Source: CAKSXP01 sp964609305 (GTDB lineage: Bacteria; Bacillota; Clostridia; Oscillospirales; Oscillospiraceae). Taken from it: a stretch of DNA of 19,079 nt. The notes under the pieces were generated by a model that saw nothing but the letters and a program-made list of their open reading frames with translations, was not told where the DNA came from and did not search any database. The stretch's first letter is position 1, and each line of letters starts with the position of its first letter. This document shows, piece after piece, positions 7,536 through 15,242 of the stretch. A program made the position numbers and the translations under genes. The stretch lies in NCBI GenBank assembly GCA_964609305.1, contig CAZSRK010000041.1, positions 1 through 19,079 on the forward strand, written 5' to 3'.

Positions 7536-9593
7536 ATGAAAAAGATGCTTTTGTCACTGATCCTGGCGTTTTCACTCGTGCTCGGCTGCGCCTCCGGCGC
7601 GTTCGCTGAGTTCTCCGATTTCACCGACGCAAGCGGCCACTGGGCGGAGAAAACGCTGGAAAAGGCCTACAACGACGGCCTGCTCGAGGGCTTTGAGGAC
7701 AGTACGCTCCGGCCCGATACCAAGATAACCGTTGCGCAGATGATAACCATCCTCTGCCGCGTGCTCTCCACCGAGAAGGCGGACAGCGTTGCCTCCATCG
7801 GTCTTACCGGCGGCGAGTGGTATGCCGAAGCGGCCGGACAGGCCCTGCACATCGGCCTTATCGACGAGACTACCGGCGACCTCAACGCCGCGATGACCCG
7901 GCTTGAGGCTTTCAAGATGCTCTCCCGTGCGTTCCAGCTCTCAAAGGCAGAGCCTGATTACACAGCGGCCCGGCGATATTCGGACTTTTCCTCCCTTTCG
8001 GGCGAGGATGCTCGTATCATCGCCTCCCTTGTCATGGACGGCTATATCGAGGGATATAACGGCTCTCTCAACCTCACGGGCGGCATCACCCGCGCCGAGT
8101 TTATGACCGTTATCTACCGAGTGGCGGAGAGCTTTATCGCTCCGGACAAGGTATCCGGCCTGACGGGCAGCGCCGTTATCTCCGGCAACCCGAGCCTGAA
8201 CGGCACACGCTTTACCGGCAATGTCTGGATCGCCGCAAACGCCAAAAGCCTTATAATGCGCAGCGTCAGCGCGCCGCAGCTCACTGTCCGTGCGGAACAG
8301 CTCGGCATGTACAGCTTTTACGGCAACAGCATTGACCGTCTCGTCCTTGCGCAGAACAGCGGCAACTTCTCCTACTCCGTCGACTCGGCCTCCACGGTGC
8401 CGACGGTCGGCGACGGCAACGGTACGGCGTACCTGAGCGGAAAGTTGCAGACCGTCGAGACGACGGGTTCGGGACGTAATGTCTACATACAGAGCACCGC
8501 GGATGAAGTACTCGTCTCCGGCAGCGGCAATACCGTCACGATCAACCCGGGCGTGAGCACAGGCTCTGTCAGGATAAGCGGGCAGGACAACACCGTGGTG
8601 GTCAACGGCACTGTTACGGACCTTGTCGTCAGCGGCACGGGAGTGACGGTGAACGGCTCTGGCTATGCCGGAACCTATACGCTCGAGGCATATGAGGCTG
8701 ATGTTAAGATCACATACGGAGAGTTTGTCGACGACCGCGAGCCTGGCATACGCGACACGGTGCTCGAGCTCAGCTGCCCGGAAACGCTGCCCGCGGGCGA
8801 GACGCTCAGCGCCGCCGTCACGTTCACGAACGTGCGCGAGGACGTTGAGTGCACCGGCACATGGTATCTCAACGGGCAGGTACTGCAAACCGGAAAAATC
8901 ACCGTGACCGAGGGCGGGACCAGCACCGTTTCCTACAAGTTTGAATATACCCGCGACATGGCCGAGACCGCCGAGATAAGATTTGTCCTCGACAACACTA
9001 CCAGCATAGGCGAGGTCCAGCAAAAGACCGCCTCTGCCGAGTTCACGGTCGAAAACTACGACGACGAGTGGTACGACCGCTACGAGACGGACAAGGTTCT
9101 TGCCACCGTCACATCGCGCTATGCCGGCAATTATACGACACAGTGGGCGCTGGCCAACGATTATGACCAGCAGACAAAGACGATTTGGATGAACGCCAAG
9201 GGCTATTCCAGCGCCACCAAATACATAATCTGGATCAACCTCACCTACCAGCGCGTCAATATCTTTGAGGGCTCGCAGGGCAACTGGACGCTGATACACG
9301 AATACCTCTGCGCCTCGGGCGCAAACGACTGCACGCCGCGCGGCACTTTCACAATCTTCGGCCGCCTGTCCTATGGCTGGACGACCGCGACGTATAACTG
9401 CCGTCCCGTCGTGAACTTCAAGATAGGAAGCGGATATGCCTTCCATTCGCGTCTGTACGACCCGACGCACAGCTACCTGACCGATCCGAGCATCGGTTTC
9501 CCGGTCAGCCACGGTTGCATCCGCATGTATGACGCGGATGTGCAGTGGATTTACGACAACGTGCCTAACGGCACGACCGTCGTAGTTTATTAA
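7536..9593 (+). CDS. SLH-anchored L,D-transpeptidase (YkuD) with beta-helix and Ig-like middle
   Basis: The 685-residue protein has a signal peptide with AFA cleavage near residue 24. SLH modules follow, spanning about 25-200 (motifs HWAEKTLEKAYNDGLLEGF, RLEAFKMLSRAF, TRAEFMTVIYRV); SLH modules bind secondary wall polymer. Residues about 205-375 have short Gly/Asn/Val-rich repeats (VSGSGNTVTINPG, VVVNGTVTDLVVSG) like a right-handed beta-helix. About 395-490 is Ig-like. The C-terminal YkuD domain (about 510-685) has His637 (AFHSRLYD) and the catalytic motif SHGCIRMYD with Cys661. It should make 3-3 or related peptide bonds in peptidoglycan outside the membrane. Leader Cys18 is not a good lipobox. 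The ribosome binding site is weak (AGAAGAAAA). Followed 10 nt later by a dCMP deaminase. Confidence 0.92.
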   Translation: MKKMLLSLILAFSLVLGCASGAFAEFSDFTDASGHWAEKTLEKAYNDGLLEGFEDSTLRPDTKITVAQMITILCRVLSTEKADSVASIGLTGGEWYAEAAGQALHIGLIDETTGDLNAAMTRLEAFKMLSRAFQLSKAEPDYTAARRYSDFSSLSGEDARIIASLVMDGYIEGYNGSLNLTGGITRAEFMTVIYRVAESFIAPDKVSGLTGSAVISGNPSLNGTRFTGNVWIAANAKSLIMRSVSAPQLTVRAEQLGMYSFYGNSIDRLVLAQNSGNFSYSVDSASTVPTVGDGNGTAYLSGKLQTVETTGSGRNVYIQSTADEVLVSGSGNTVTINPGVSTGSVRISGQDNTVVVNGTVTDLVVSGTGVTVNGSGYAGTYTLEAYEADVKITYGEFVDDREPGIRDTVLELSCPETLPAGETLSAAVTFTNVREDVECTGTWYLNGQVLQTGKITVTEGGTSTVSYKFEYTRDMAETAEIRFVLDNTTSIGEVQQKTASAEFTVENYDDEWYDRYETDKVLATVTSRYAGNYTTQWALANDYDQQTKTIWMNAKGYSSATKYIIWINLTYQRVNIFEGSQGNWTLIHEYLCASGANDCTPRGTFTIFGRLSYGWTTATYNCRPVVNFKIGSGYAFHSRLYDPTHSYLTDPSIGFPVSHGCIRMYDADVQWIYDNVPNGTTVVVY

Positions 9594-9603
9594 GGAGAGA
9601 AAA

Positions 9604-10089
9604 ATGGACACCCGCACAAGCAAGGAAAACTATTATCTCGATATCGCCGACTCCGTGCTTGAACGCTCGACCTGCCTGCGCCGCTGCTACGGCGCGATAA
9701 TAGTCCGCAACGACGAGATACTCTCAACGGGCTATAACGGCGCGCCGCGCGGCAGGCAGAACTGCTCCGATTTGCAATATTGTGAGCGCGAACAGCGCGG
9801 CGTCCCCTCCGGGGAGCGGTACGAGCTCTGCCGCAGCGTCCATGCGGAGATGAACGCGATAATCTCTGCGGCGCGGCGCGACATGATAGGAGCGACGATG
9901 TATCTGGTCGGGCGCGACGCGAAAACGGGCGAGCTGCTCGGCGATACGACCTCCTGCTCAATGTGCCGCCGGCTGATAATAAACGCCGGCATTGAGCGCA
10001 TCGTCTGCCGCACGGGGGAGAACAGCTTTACCGTGACCCGCGTTTCCGAGTGGATAGAAAACGACGACAGCCTTGCAAGGAGGCTGTAA
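9604..10089 (+). CDS. comEB: dCMP deaminase (cytidine/deoxycytidylate deaminase family)
   Basis: The 161-residue protein should convert dCMP to dUMP, feeding dTMP synthesis in the cytoplasm. The zinc site is visible as H80-A-E82 (VHAEMNAI) and C118-S-M-C121. The usual Pro before the first Cys is Ser here. The family signature GYNGAPRG (about 43-50) is present, as is a second Cys/His-rich strand (NCSDLQYC) that resembles the extra site of dCMP deaminases. Length matches the family. AAGGAGAG lies 6-8 nt before the ATG. It is 10 nt after the transpeptidase stop and so is probably co-transcribed with it, though no functional link is known. A terminator follows at 10186-10220. Confidence 0.93.
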   Translation: MDTRTSKENYYLDIADSVLERSTCLRRCYGAIIVRNDEILSTGYNGAPRGRQNCSDLQYCEREQRGVPSGERYELCRSVHAEMNAIISAARRDMIGATMYLVGRDAKTGELLGDTTSCSMCRRLIINAGIERIVCRTGENSFTVTRVSEWIENDDSLARRL

Positions 10090-10185
10090 AAAGAAAAAGG
10101 CAAATCTGCATATCACATGTTTGAGAAATTAATCACAGGGACATGTATGTTATGTAATAGAGCCGCCTCAAAACAAAAAACAAAA

Positions 10186-10220
10186 AACAGGCGCCGTCAA
10201 ATCCTTTGACGGCGTCTGTT
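10186..10220 (-). terminator. Bidirectional terminator between convergent genes
   Basis: A 16-bp stem (one G-T pair) with a 3-nt loop is bordered on the left by long A-runs, which become T-runs on the minus strand. It serves the minus-strand hydrolase gene best and may also stop transcription from the dCMP deaminase side. Confidence 0.85.
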
Positions 10221-10239
10221 CATATTTTATTATGCCGGC

Positions 10240-11070
10240 TCAGAACGGCATGGTCTCGAAATCCTCGTATTTATCGACGATTCCGACATTCTCCGCGTAT
10301 ACCTGCGGCAGGATGCAGGCGAGCCTGTGGTACTCGCGCGCACAATGCGTGGTCTGGAACTTGACAGTCTCAAACGGCGTGACCTTCGGCAGGTCGATGA
10401 CCTGTTTATTGATGATGCACTTGTCGTACCAGAAGTATGTACGCATCGAAAAACCGTTCTCTGTGTCGCGAAGGAAGCGGATGGAGGGCGCGGTCGGATA
10501 CGGCAGGTCGGCGCGAACACCCTGGCAGCAGATGCACGAAACGTTCTGTTCCTTGAACTTCACGGGGTCAAAGCCGAAGTCCTCCGGCGACATGAAGGAG
10601 ATGCGCGTAGTGGTCGTACCGATGCCGCTGCGCGCGACGATGAAATCGGAGGTACCCCAGTTGCGCTCGCACCAGTTCAGGCTGGTGTCCACACGCTGGC
10701 GCAGATGCTGCGGCGACTGGTGGACGCCGAAATGATCCTCGGGGTCCCAGATGCGGTAACGCACATCCTCGAGGCCGTGCCATGCAAACCACCACTCGAA
10801 CATCTCGCGGGTGCAGCCCGGGAAGTCGATAAGCTCGGCGACGTAACCGGTGCCGTCCTCCATCGTGCAGTAGCCGAGGTCGGGCGCGTCATAATCCGGG
10901 TCGAGGAGCAGGTTGACATCCTCAATACGCAGGGCGTTTTTCGGGTCCATCGGCACCTGGATGGTCGCCGCCACTTCAGGCGGGATAGCGGGATCGGAAT
11001 ACGGGAAGTCAACGTATTTGGCATAGGGCAGCTTCTGCTGCTCAGGAGTGAGCTTCTCAAAGTACGACAA
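10240..11070 (-). CDS. DAPG/phloretin hydrolase family protein (PhlG-like C-C hydrolase)
   Basis: The 276-residue protein resembles the 2,4-diacetylphloroglucinol hydrolase (PhlG) and phloretin hydrolase family, zinc enzymes that cleave the carbon-carbon bond between a phloroglucinol ring and an acyl chain. The diagnostic stretch is EMFEWWFAWHGLEDVRYRIW followed by DPEDH (about 89-113). From remembered PhlG residue spacing, likely counterparts are Tyr105/His113 and His242-x3-Glu246 (THCAREYH). The fourth ligand is not clear. Start: TTG at 11068-11070 behind AAGGGGG at about 8 nt; no ATG is nearby. It has its own consensus promoter and terminator, so it is a single-gene unit. It may instead act on another acylated phenol. 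Confidence 0.78.
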   Translation of the reverse strand: MSYFEKLTPEQQKLPYAKYVDFPYSDPAIPPEVAATIQVPMDPKNALRIEDVNLLLDPDYDAPDLGYCTMEDGTGYVAELIDFPGCTREMFEWWFAWHGLEDVRYRIWDPEDHFGVHQSPQHLRQRVDTSLNWCERNWGTSDFIVARSGIGTTTTRISFMSPEDFGFDPVKFKEQNVSCICCQGVRADLPYPTAPSIRFLRDTENGFSMRTYFWYDKCIINKQVIDLPKVTPFETVKFQTTHCAREYHRLACILPQVYAENVGIVDKYEDFETMPF

Positions 11071-11113
11071 GGTGATTTCCCCCTTATTATATAATTTAAT
11101 ATTAGACAGGTAA

Positions 11114-11142
11114 ATTATAAACCAATATCAATTTTGCGTCAA
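11114..11142 (-). promoter_or_regulatory. Sigma-A promoter of the PhlG-like gene
   Basis: On the minus strand TTGACG (11137-11142), a 17-nt spacer and perfect TATAAT (11114-11119) give a strong promoter. The start is expected near 11107, about 37 nt before the TTG codon. Confidence 0.82.
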
Positions 11143-11238
11143 GCGGCGGCAAAAACCCGGTTTTCCCGCGAAAATTGCGCTTATCCCGACGCTTTCCAAC
11201 ATAAAGCGGCGCTATCTGCCGCCAGGCTATTTTTCTGC

Positions 11239-11267
11239 TTGCAACCACACGCTGTGGAGACTATAAT
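11239..11267 (+). promoter_or_regulatory. Promoter of the acyltransferase gene, with a palindrome in its spacer
   Basis: TTGCAA (11239-11244), a 17-nt spacer and TATAAT (11262-11267). The spacer contains a perfect 13-base palindrome CCACAcgcTGTGG (11245-11257), a position where a repressor or a MerR-type activator could act. It diverges from the hydrolase promoter 97 bases away. Confidence 0.72.
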
Positions 11268-11318
11268 ATCGTGTAGGAAGACACCACCTCTCTGCAAAGT
11301 ATAACTGCGGGAAATAGT

Positions 11319-11335
11319 ATGGGCGTTTCGCCCAT
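11319..11335 (+). promoter_or_regulatory. Hairpin just before the ribosome binding site of the acyltransferase gene
   Basis: ATGGGCG-TTT-CGCCCAT forms a 7-bp hairpin ending 2 bases before AGGGGG, the ribosome binding site of the ATG at 11352. It could affect translation or RNA stability. Confidence 0.4.
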
Positions 11336-11351
11336 CAGGGGGAACGGGACA

Positions 11352-12391
11352 ATGAAAAACAGAGTCGCACAGCTCGACTGGGCCAGGATGTTTTTAACGC
11401 TGTCCATTATCGCGCTGCACACGACCAGCACATTTATCTTCAGCGAGAGCGGTTTCCGGATATTCGGTGTGAACCTCTCGTTTTTTATCAACCAGGCCGT
11501 TCGGTTCGGCGTGCCAGGCTTTTTCATCCTCTCTGGCGCGGCGTTGAACCTGAGCAAGGCGCACGAGAGTATGTCGAAGTTTTATATAAATCGGATCAAA
11601 AAAATAGTTCTGCCCTACCTTTTCTGGTACACGGTATATTTCGCCGTGGGGCTGCGCCTGAGCGGGCGGGCCATTGAGCTTGTACCCTTCCTGAAGGGAT
11701 TGCTCATAGGCAGCTCCGCCCCACATCTTTTATAGTCGTTATAATACGGCTTTACCTGCTCTACCCGCTGCTGCGCCGGCTGATGGACAGGTACAGGCGT
11801 CAGACGGCTGCCGCCGCTTTTGTGATCGGCCTTTTCTTCCAGACGCTAGCGTATCTTGCCGGACTTGGAAAATTTGGTCTTCCACGAGACAATAATCTGT
11901 ACCTGATGTTCTTCACCTGGATACATTTCTTCGTCCTGGGCATGTGTATAACTCCGGAAAGCCTTGAAAAACTCTGCAGACGTGCAGGAAAACTCCTGTC
12001 TCTTACGGCGGTGCTGTTTGCGCTCTCTGCCGTCCTTGTCACGCTTGAGGGCAGGGCCATGGGCAGTTATGAGTCCGGGATGCGTCCGTGGTTTTTCGTG
12101 TACGCGCCTCTGGCGCTGTTGCTGTTTCTCGGCCTTGGGACGTATCTCATGCGGCTGACACCTTTAAACACCTGCGTCATGCATATGTCCGCAATAAGCA
12201 TGGACGTGTATTTCATCCATGTGCTCGTTTTGATGTATCTGCGTCGCTTTCCGGTATTTCTGGCCGGTACGAGGGGCATGCTGCTGTTATTTATGGCGGT
12301 GAGCGTGATAAGTTTTCTTGCCGCCGCGATGATCAGCGCGGCAAAGAAGCTCTGTTTGCGGCTGCTCAGGCCGGGACATATAAAAGGTTAA
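11352..12391 (+). pseudogene. Membrane acyltransferase (acyltransferase-3 family), broken by a -1 shift
   Basis: The ATG at 11352 follows AGGGGG at 9 nt. The N-terminal part has the acyltransferase-3 signature QLDWARMFLTLSIIALH, in which the His of IALH is the conserved catalytic-type His. It continues with transmembrane segments and the RIKKIVLPYLFWY motif to a stop at 11733-11735. The protein resumes in the -1 frame as FIVVIIRLYLLYPLLRRLMD and runs to 12391 with several more membrane segments. The shift lies at the CTTTTA run (11727-11732); one more T restores APHLFIVVII, about 346 residues. These integral membrane enzymes O-acetylate polysaccharides, peptidoglycan or antibiotics. The substrate is unknown. 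A run-length error cannot be excluded. Confidence 0.8.
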
Positions 12392-12394
12392 TCG

Positions 12395-12447
12395 GCAAAA
12401 AGACCGCCTCTGCCCTCGTTGTCGGGGGACGGAGGCGGTCTTTTTGC
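12395..12447. terminator. Bidirectional terminator between convergent acyltransferase and OYE genes
   Basis: A 16-bp perfect stem (arms 12395-12410 and 12432-12447) carries A5 on one side and T5 on the other around a GC-rich loop, so it can end transcription from either side. It lies 3 nt after the acyltransferase stop and 7 nt beyond the end of the reductase gene. Confidence 0.88.
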
Positions 12448-12454
12448 TACACAA

Positions 12455-14419
12455 TCATATCTGCATCGCCGCATCGAACGCCGTGCGGTTGCACACGCGC
12501 AGGTTCTTGGCCTGTTCACAGTCGCCGAGCTTGAAAAACACGGGCGCACAGTCGCGGAAGGACTCCGCCAGTGCGGCCCGCGGACGCATACCCGCGGAGA
12601 AAACGACGGTGTCACACTCTATCTCGTGTTCAGCGCCGTCCGTCAGATCGACATATCCCACGCTGTGGTCTGTTATAAAGCTAGAGCGGGCATTGAGGAA
12701 CACATCGCACTCGCGCGGAACGGCGTCCTGCATGGCGAGCTGCGGCGCATACGCGCTGGCCGCGGCCAGCTCCGGCAGCATCTCAATAACGCTGACCTTT
12801 TTGCCGCCGCGCGCCAGATACAGAGAGGTCTCGCAGCCGACCTCACCGCCGCCTATGACGACGACGCGCTGACCGACCCTGTCCAGGTTGCCGAAGCAGG
12901 GCTCGGCCGTCATGACATTCGGCAGATCATGGCCGGGTATGGGGATAATCACGGGATCTGAACCCACGGCGGCAAACACGACGTCGAAGTTTTCGCTTTC
13001 GATCATCTCCGGCGTGGCCTCACAGTTCAAGACGACCTTTACACCCAGCTTTTCGATCATATTTTTCTGGTAGATCAGCGTATCATTTAGGGCATACTTA
13101 AAGTCGGCGTGTTTTGCAAATACGATCTTCCCGCCGAGCTCCCCTGCCTTTTCATATATGGTCACGTCGTGCCCTCGCTGAGCGGCAAATATCGCGCCGG
13201 CCATGCCGGCGGGACCGCCGCCTATGATGCCGACGCGCTTTGGCGTCGTGCTGGCGGGGATAAACTGGTCGAGGATATATTCGCGCCCGACTTTGGGATT
13301 GGCAGCGCAGCCAAACTCCATCTCCATATCATAACTCAGGCAGAAGAAACACTTGAGGCAGGGGATGATCTCATCCTCGCGGCCGTCGCGCATCTTGTTC
13401 ACACAGTCAGCGTCGGCTATCGTGCCGCGGGCCATCGCGACGACGTCTGCCCCTCCGCTGGCGATGGTTTGCTCGATAAGCTCAGGTTTCTGGAAGGCTC
13501 CGAGCGTAAGAACAGGTATGCTTATGCCGCTTTCCTTGACGGCGCGGGCGTATTTTGCGTTGCAGCCGGGCTGGTAGAACTCGACGGGGTGCATAACGGT
13601 CTGCGTTACATCCTCCTGCACGGTGCCGCAGGATATATGGGCAAGGTCTATCTTATCCTCGACTCTGCGCAGAAAGTCGATGCAGTCGTCAACTGTGCCG
13701 CCGCCTTCGACCAGTTCGTCGCCGGAAAGGCGCACCTCAACAGGCACGTTGGGTCCTATGGCCCCGCGTATGGCGTCGATTATCATGATGGGGAACCTCG
13801 CACGATTCTCGGCACTTCCGCCAAAGCTGTCGGTGCGGGTGTTGTACTTCGGGGAGAGGAAATTGGCGACAAAGGTGCCGTGCCCGAAATGCAGCAATAT
13901 CATGTCAAAGCCGACCTTGACGGCATATTTCGCGGCCAGGGCATAGTCCTGTGCCATAACGCTCATCTCCTCCGGAGTGAGCGCGGGGCAGTACTCGCCG
14001 GTCTCCTCATCGGTCTCTCCCGCGGTGCTCCAGCAGACGAGCTCGCCGTTTTCATCGTAGGAGTGGCGCGCAAAGGCCAGCAGCTCCAGCGAGATCTTCG
14101 CGCCGAAGAAATGCACCGCGCTGGTCAGGCGGTACCAGTAGTTGTGATACTGCTCGTTGAATATATCGGGATCAGAATGGATGGCGTCCTTGAACTCCAG
14201 GAGCGCCCTGTCCATATTCTGCGCCGAAAAGGAGATGCAGGCGGCGCCGCCGCGCGCCTTTTCGCGGTAATGCGCGATTATCGCCTCGTTGGGATAGGGT
14301 TCCCCCGCGGCGAGGAGATGTACGCCGGTCGGGGCCGTCCAGATCCGGTTTTTGAAAATGACGCCGGGACCTTTGCCGAGCGTGATGGGGCTGAAAATAT
14401 GCGGGTATTTTCTTTCCAT
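12455..14419 (-). CDS. NADH:flavin oxidoreductase / 2,4-dienoyl-CoA reductase-type OYE-FAD fusion
   Basis: The 654-residue protein has the three-part design of FadH, BaiCD/BaiH and 2-enoate reductases: an FMN-binding TIM barrel (about 1-350), a Fe-S Cys cluster and an FAD/NAD(P) module (about 390-654; GIIGGGPAGMAG at 397-408 and VVIGGGEVGCET). Such enzymes reduce activated C=C bonds or cleave related rings in anaerobes. The barrel motif FLSPKYNTRTDSFGG is intact. Two oddities: the usual catalytic HGYL is HGTF (Thr182 where Tyr is expected), and the cluster cysteines are C354-x2-C357-x2-C360-x10-C371 instead of the usual x2-x3-x11 spacing. Start: ATG with GGAG at 8 nt. It is divergent from the flavoprotein gene. 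Its substrate might be a flavonoid, bile acid or enoate. Confidence 0.9.
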   Translation of the reverse strand: MERKYPHIFSPITLGKGPGVIFKNRIWTAPTGVHLLAAGEPYPNEAIIAHYREKARGGAACISFSAQNMDRALLEFKDAIHSDPDIFNEQYHNYWYRLTSAVHFFGAKISLELLAFARHSYDENGELVCWSTAGETDEETGEYCPALTPEEMSVMAQDYALAAKYAVKVGFDMILLHFGHGTFVANFLSPKYNTRTDSFGGSAENRARFPIMIIDAIRGAIGPNVPVEVRLSGDELVEGGGTVDDCIDFLRRVEDKIDLAHISCGTVQEDVTQTVMHPVEFYQPGCNAKYARAVKESGISIPVLTLGAFQKPELIEQTIASGGADVVAMARGTIADADCVNKMRDGREDEIIPCLKCFFCLSYDMEMEFGCAANPKVGREYILDQFIPASTTPKRVGIIGGGPAGMAGAIFAAQRGHDVTIYEKAGELGGKIVFAKHADFKYALNDTLIYQKNMIEKLGVKVVLNCEATPEMIESENFDVVFAAVGSDPVIIPIPGHDLPNVMTAEPCFGNLDRVGQRVVVIGGGEVGCETSLYLARGGKKVSVIEMLPELAAASAYAPQLAMQDAVPRECDVFLNARSSFITDHSVGYVDLTDGAEHEIECDTVVFSAGMRPRAALAESFRDCAPVFFKLGDCEQAKNLRVCNRTAFDAAMQI

Positions 14420-14486
14420 ACCTGAAACTCCAATCTTAGCTTTATTGGTATACGCCCAAACTCCGGAATAAGAGCGTTACAGAGTT

Positions 14487-14515
14487 ATTTTAACACCGCT
14501 TGGCCGGCCTTTCAA
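14487..14515 (-). promoter_or_regulatory. Promoter of the OYE-family reductase gene
   Basis: On the minus strand TTGAAA (14510-14515), a 17-nt spacer that includes GGCCGGCC, and TAAAAT (14487-14492). The leader is about 60 nt. Confidence 0.65.
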
Positions 14516-14524
14516 GCATCGCCG

Positions 14525-14544
14525 GACATTTTGACAAAACTGTC
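14525..14544. promoter_or_regulatory. Imperfect palindrome between divergent promoters, candidate shared operator
   Basis: GACA-t-TTT-gaca-AAA-c-TGTC: seven matching positions on each side of a 4-nt centre. It lies 10 bases from the reductase -35 box and 7 bases from the flavoprotein -35 box. Confidence 0.45.
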
Positions 14545-14550
14545 CGCCGC

Positions 14551-14578
14551 TTGCTATTTTTGTCCGTTGTAGTATAAT
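14551..14578 (+). promoter_or_regulatory. Promoter of the iron-sulfur flavoprotein gene
   Basis: TTGCTA (14551-14556), a 16-nt spacer and TATAAT (14573-14578), 38 bases before the ATG at 14617. Confidence 0.65.
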
Positions 14579-14616
14579 CATAAACAGTAAAACGATCAAA
14601 TTTTGGAGGTACAGAT

Positions 14617-15237
14617 ATGAAAATCCTGCTGCTGAACGGAAGTCCGAATGAGAACGGCTGCACCTACACCGCGCTGTGCGAGGTGGCCGGAACGCTTGAA
14701 AAAAACGGCGTGGAGACGGAGATATACCAGATCGGCAAGAAGCCCGTGGCCGGCTGCATCGCCTGCCGCAAATGCCGGGAGACCGGAAAATGCGTCTTTA
14801 ACGACGGCGTAAATGAACTTGGTGCGAGGCTTGGGGAATTCGACGGGATAGTGGTCGGTTCCCCGGTGTATTACGCCGGCCCCTCCGGACAGGTATGCAG
14901 TTTTCTTGATCGCCTGTTCTTTTCCGCCGGGGGAAAGCTGACCGGCAAGCTTGCCGCGTCCGTAGTCTCCTGCCGCCGCGGAGGGGCCAGCGCGGCTTTT
15001 GACCGTCTCAACAAGTATTACACGATAAACAACATGAACGTTGTCGGCTCCCAGTACTGGAACCAGGTGCACGGCAATGCTCCCGAGGAAGTGCGGCGTG
15101 ACGAGGAAGGGCTTCAGACCATGCGTACACTCGGCGAGAACATGGCATGGCTGCTGCGCAATATAGAGGCCGGGAAGGCTGCGGGCGTCGCCCCGGTGCA
15201 GCGCGAGGCGCCCATCGCGACAAACTTTATCAGATAA
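14617..15237 (+). CDS. Iron-sulfur flavoprotein / NADPH-dependent FMN reductase family
   Basis: The 206-residue protein has a flavodoxin-like fold: MKILLLNGSPNENGCT binds the FMN phosphate and GSPVYYAGPSG (about 87-97) contacts the flavin. A compact motif C47-x2-C50-x2-C53-x5-C59 matches the cysteine pattern of archaeal and clostridial Isf proteins, which hold a 4Fe-4S cluster next to FMN and pass electrons between ferredoxin and acceptors. The ATG follows GGAGG at about 8 nt. It is transcribed away from the OYE-type reductase and may supply or drain electrons for it, which is an inference from position. queH begins 5 nt after its stop, so the two genes are probably in one operon. Confidence 0.88.
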   Translation: MKILLLNGSPNENGCTYTALCEVAGTLEKNGVETEIYQIGKKPVAGCIACRKCRETGKCVFNDGVNELGARLGEFDGIVVGSPVYYAGPSGQVCSFLDRLFFSAGGKLTGKLAASVVSCRRGGASAAFDRLNKYYTINNMNVVGSQYWNQVHGNAPEEVRRDEEGLQTMRTLGENMAWLLRNIEAGKAAGVAPVQREAPIATNFIR

Positions 15238-15242
15238 ATCCG

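Noticed and set aside
7941..9623. 560-codon open frame on the minus strand
   Set aside because: It is the antisense shadow of the SLH/YkuD gene; composition is unlike a protein and it has no ribosome binding site, while the plus strand has clear domains.
13109..14425. 438-codon open frame on the plus strand
   Set aside because: Antisense shadow of the OYE-type reductase, whose motifs are unmistakable on the minus strand.
15147..15242. Longer N terminus for QueH
   Set aside because: It would overlap the flavoprotein gene by 90 bases and the extra residues are not family-like.
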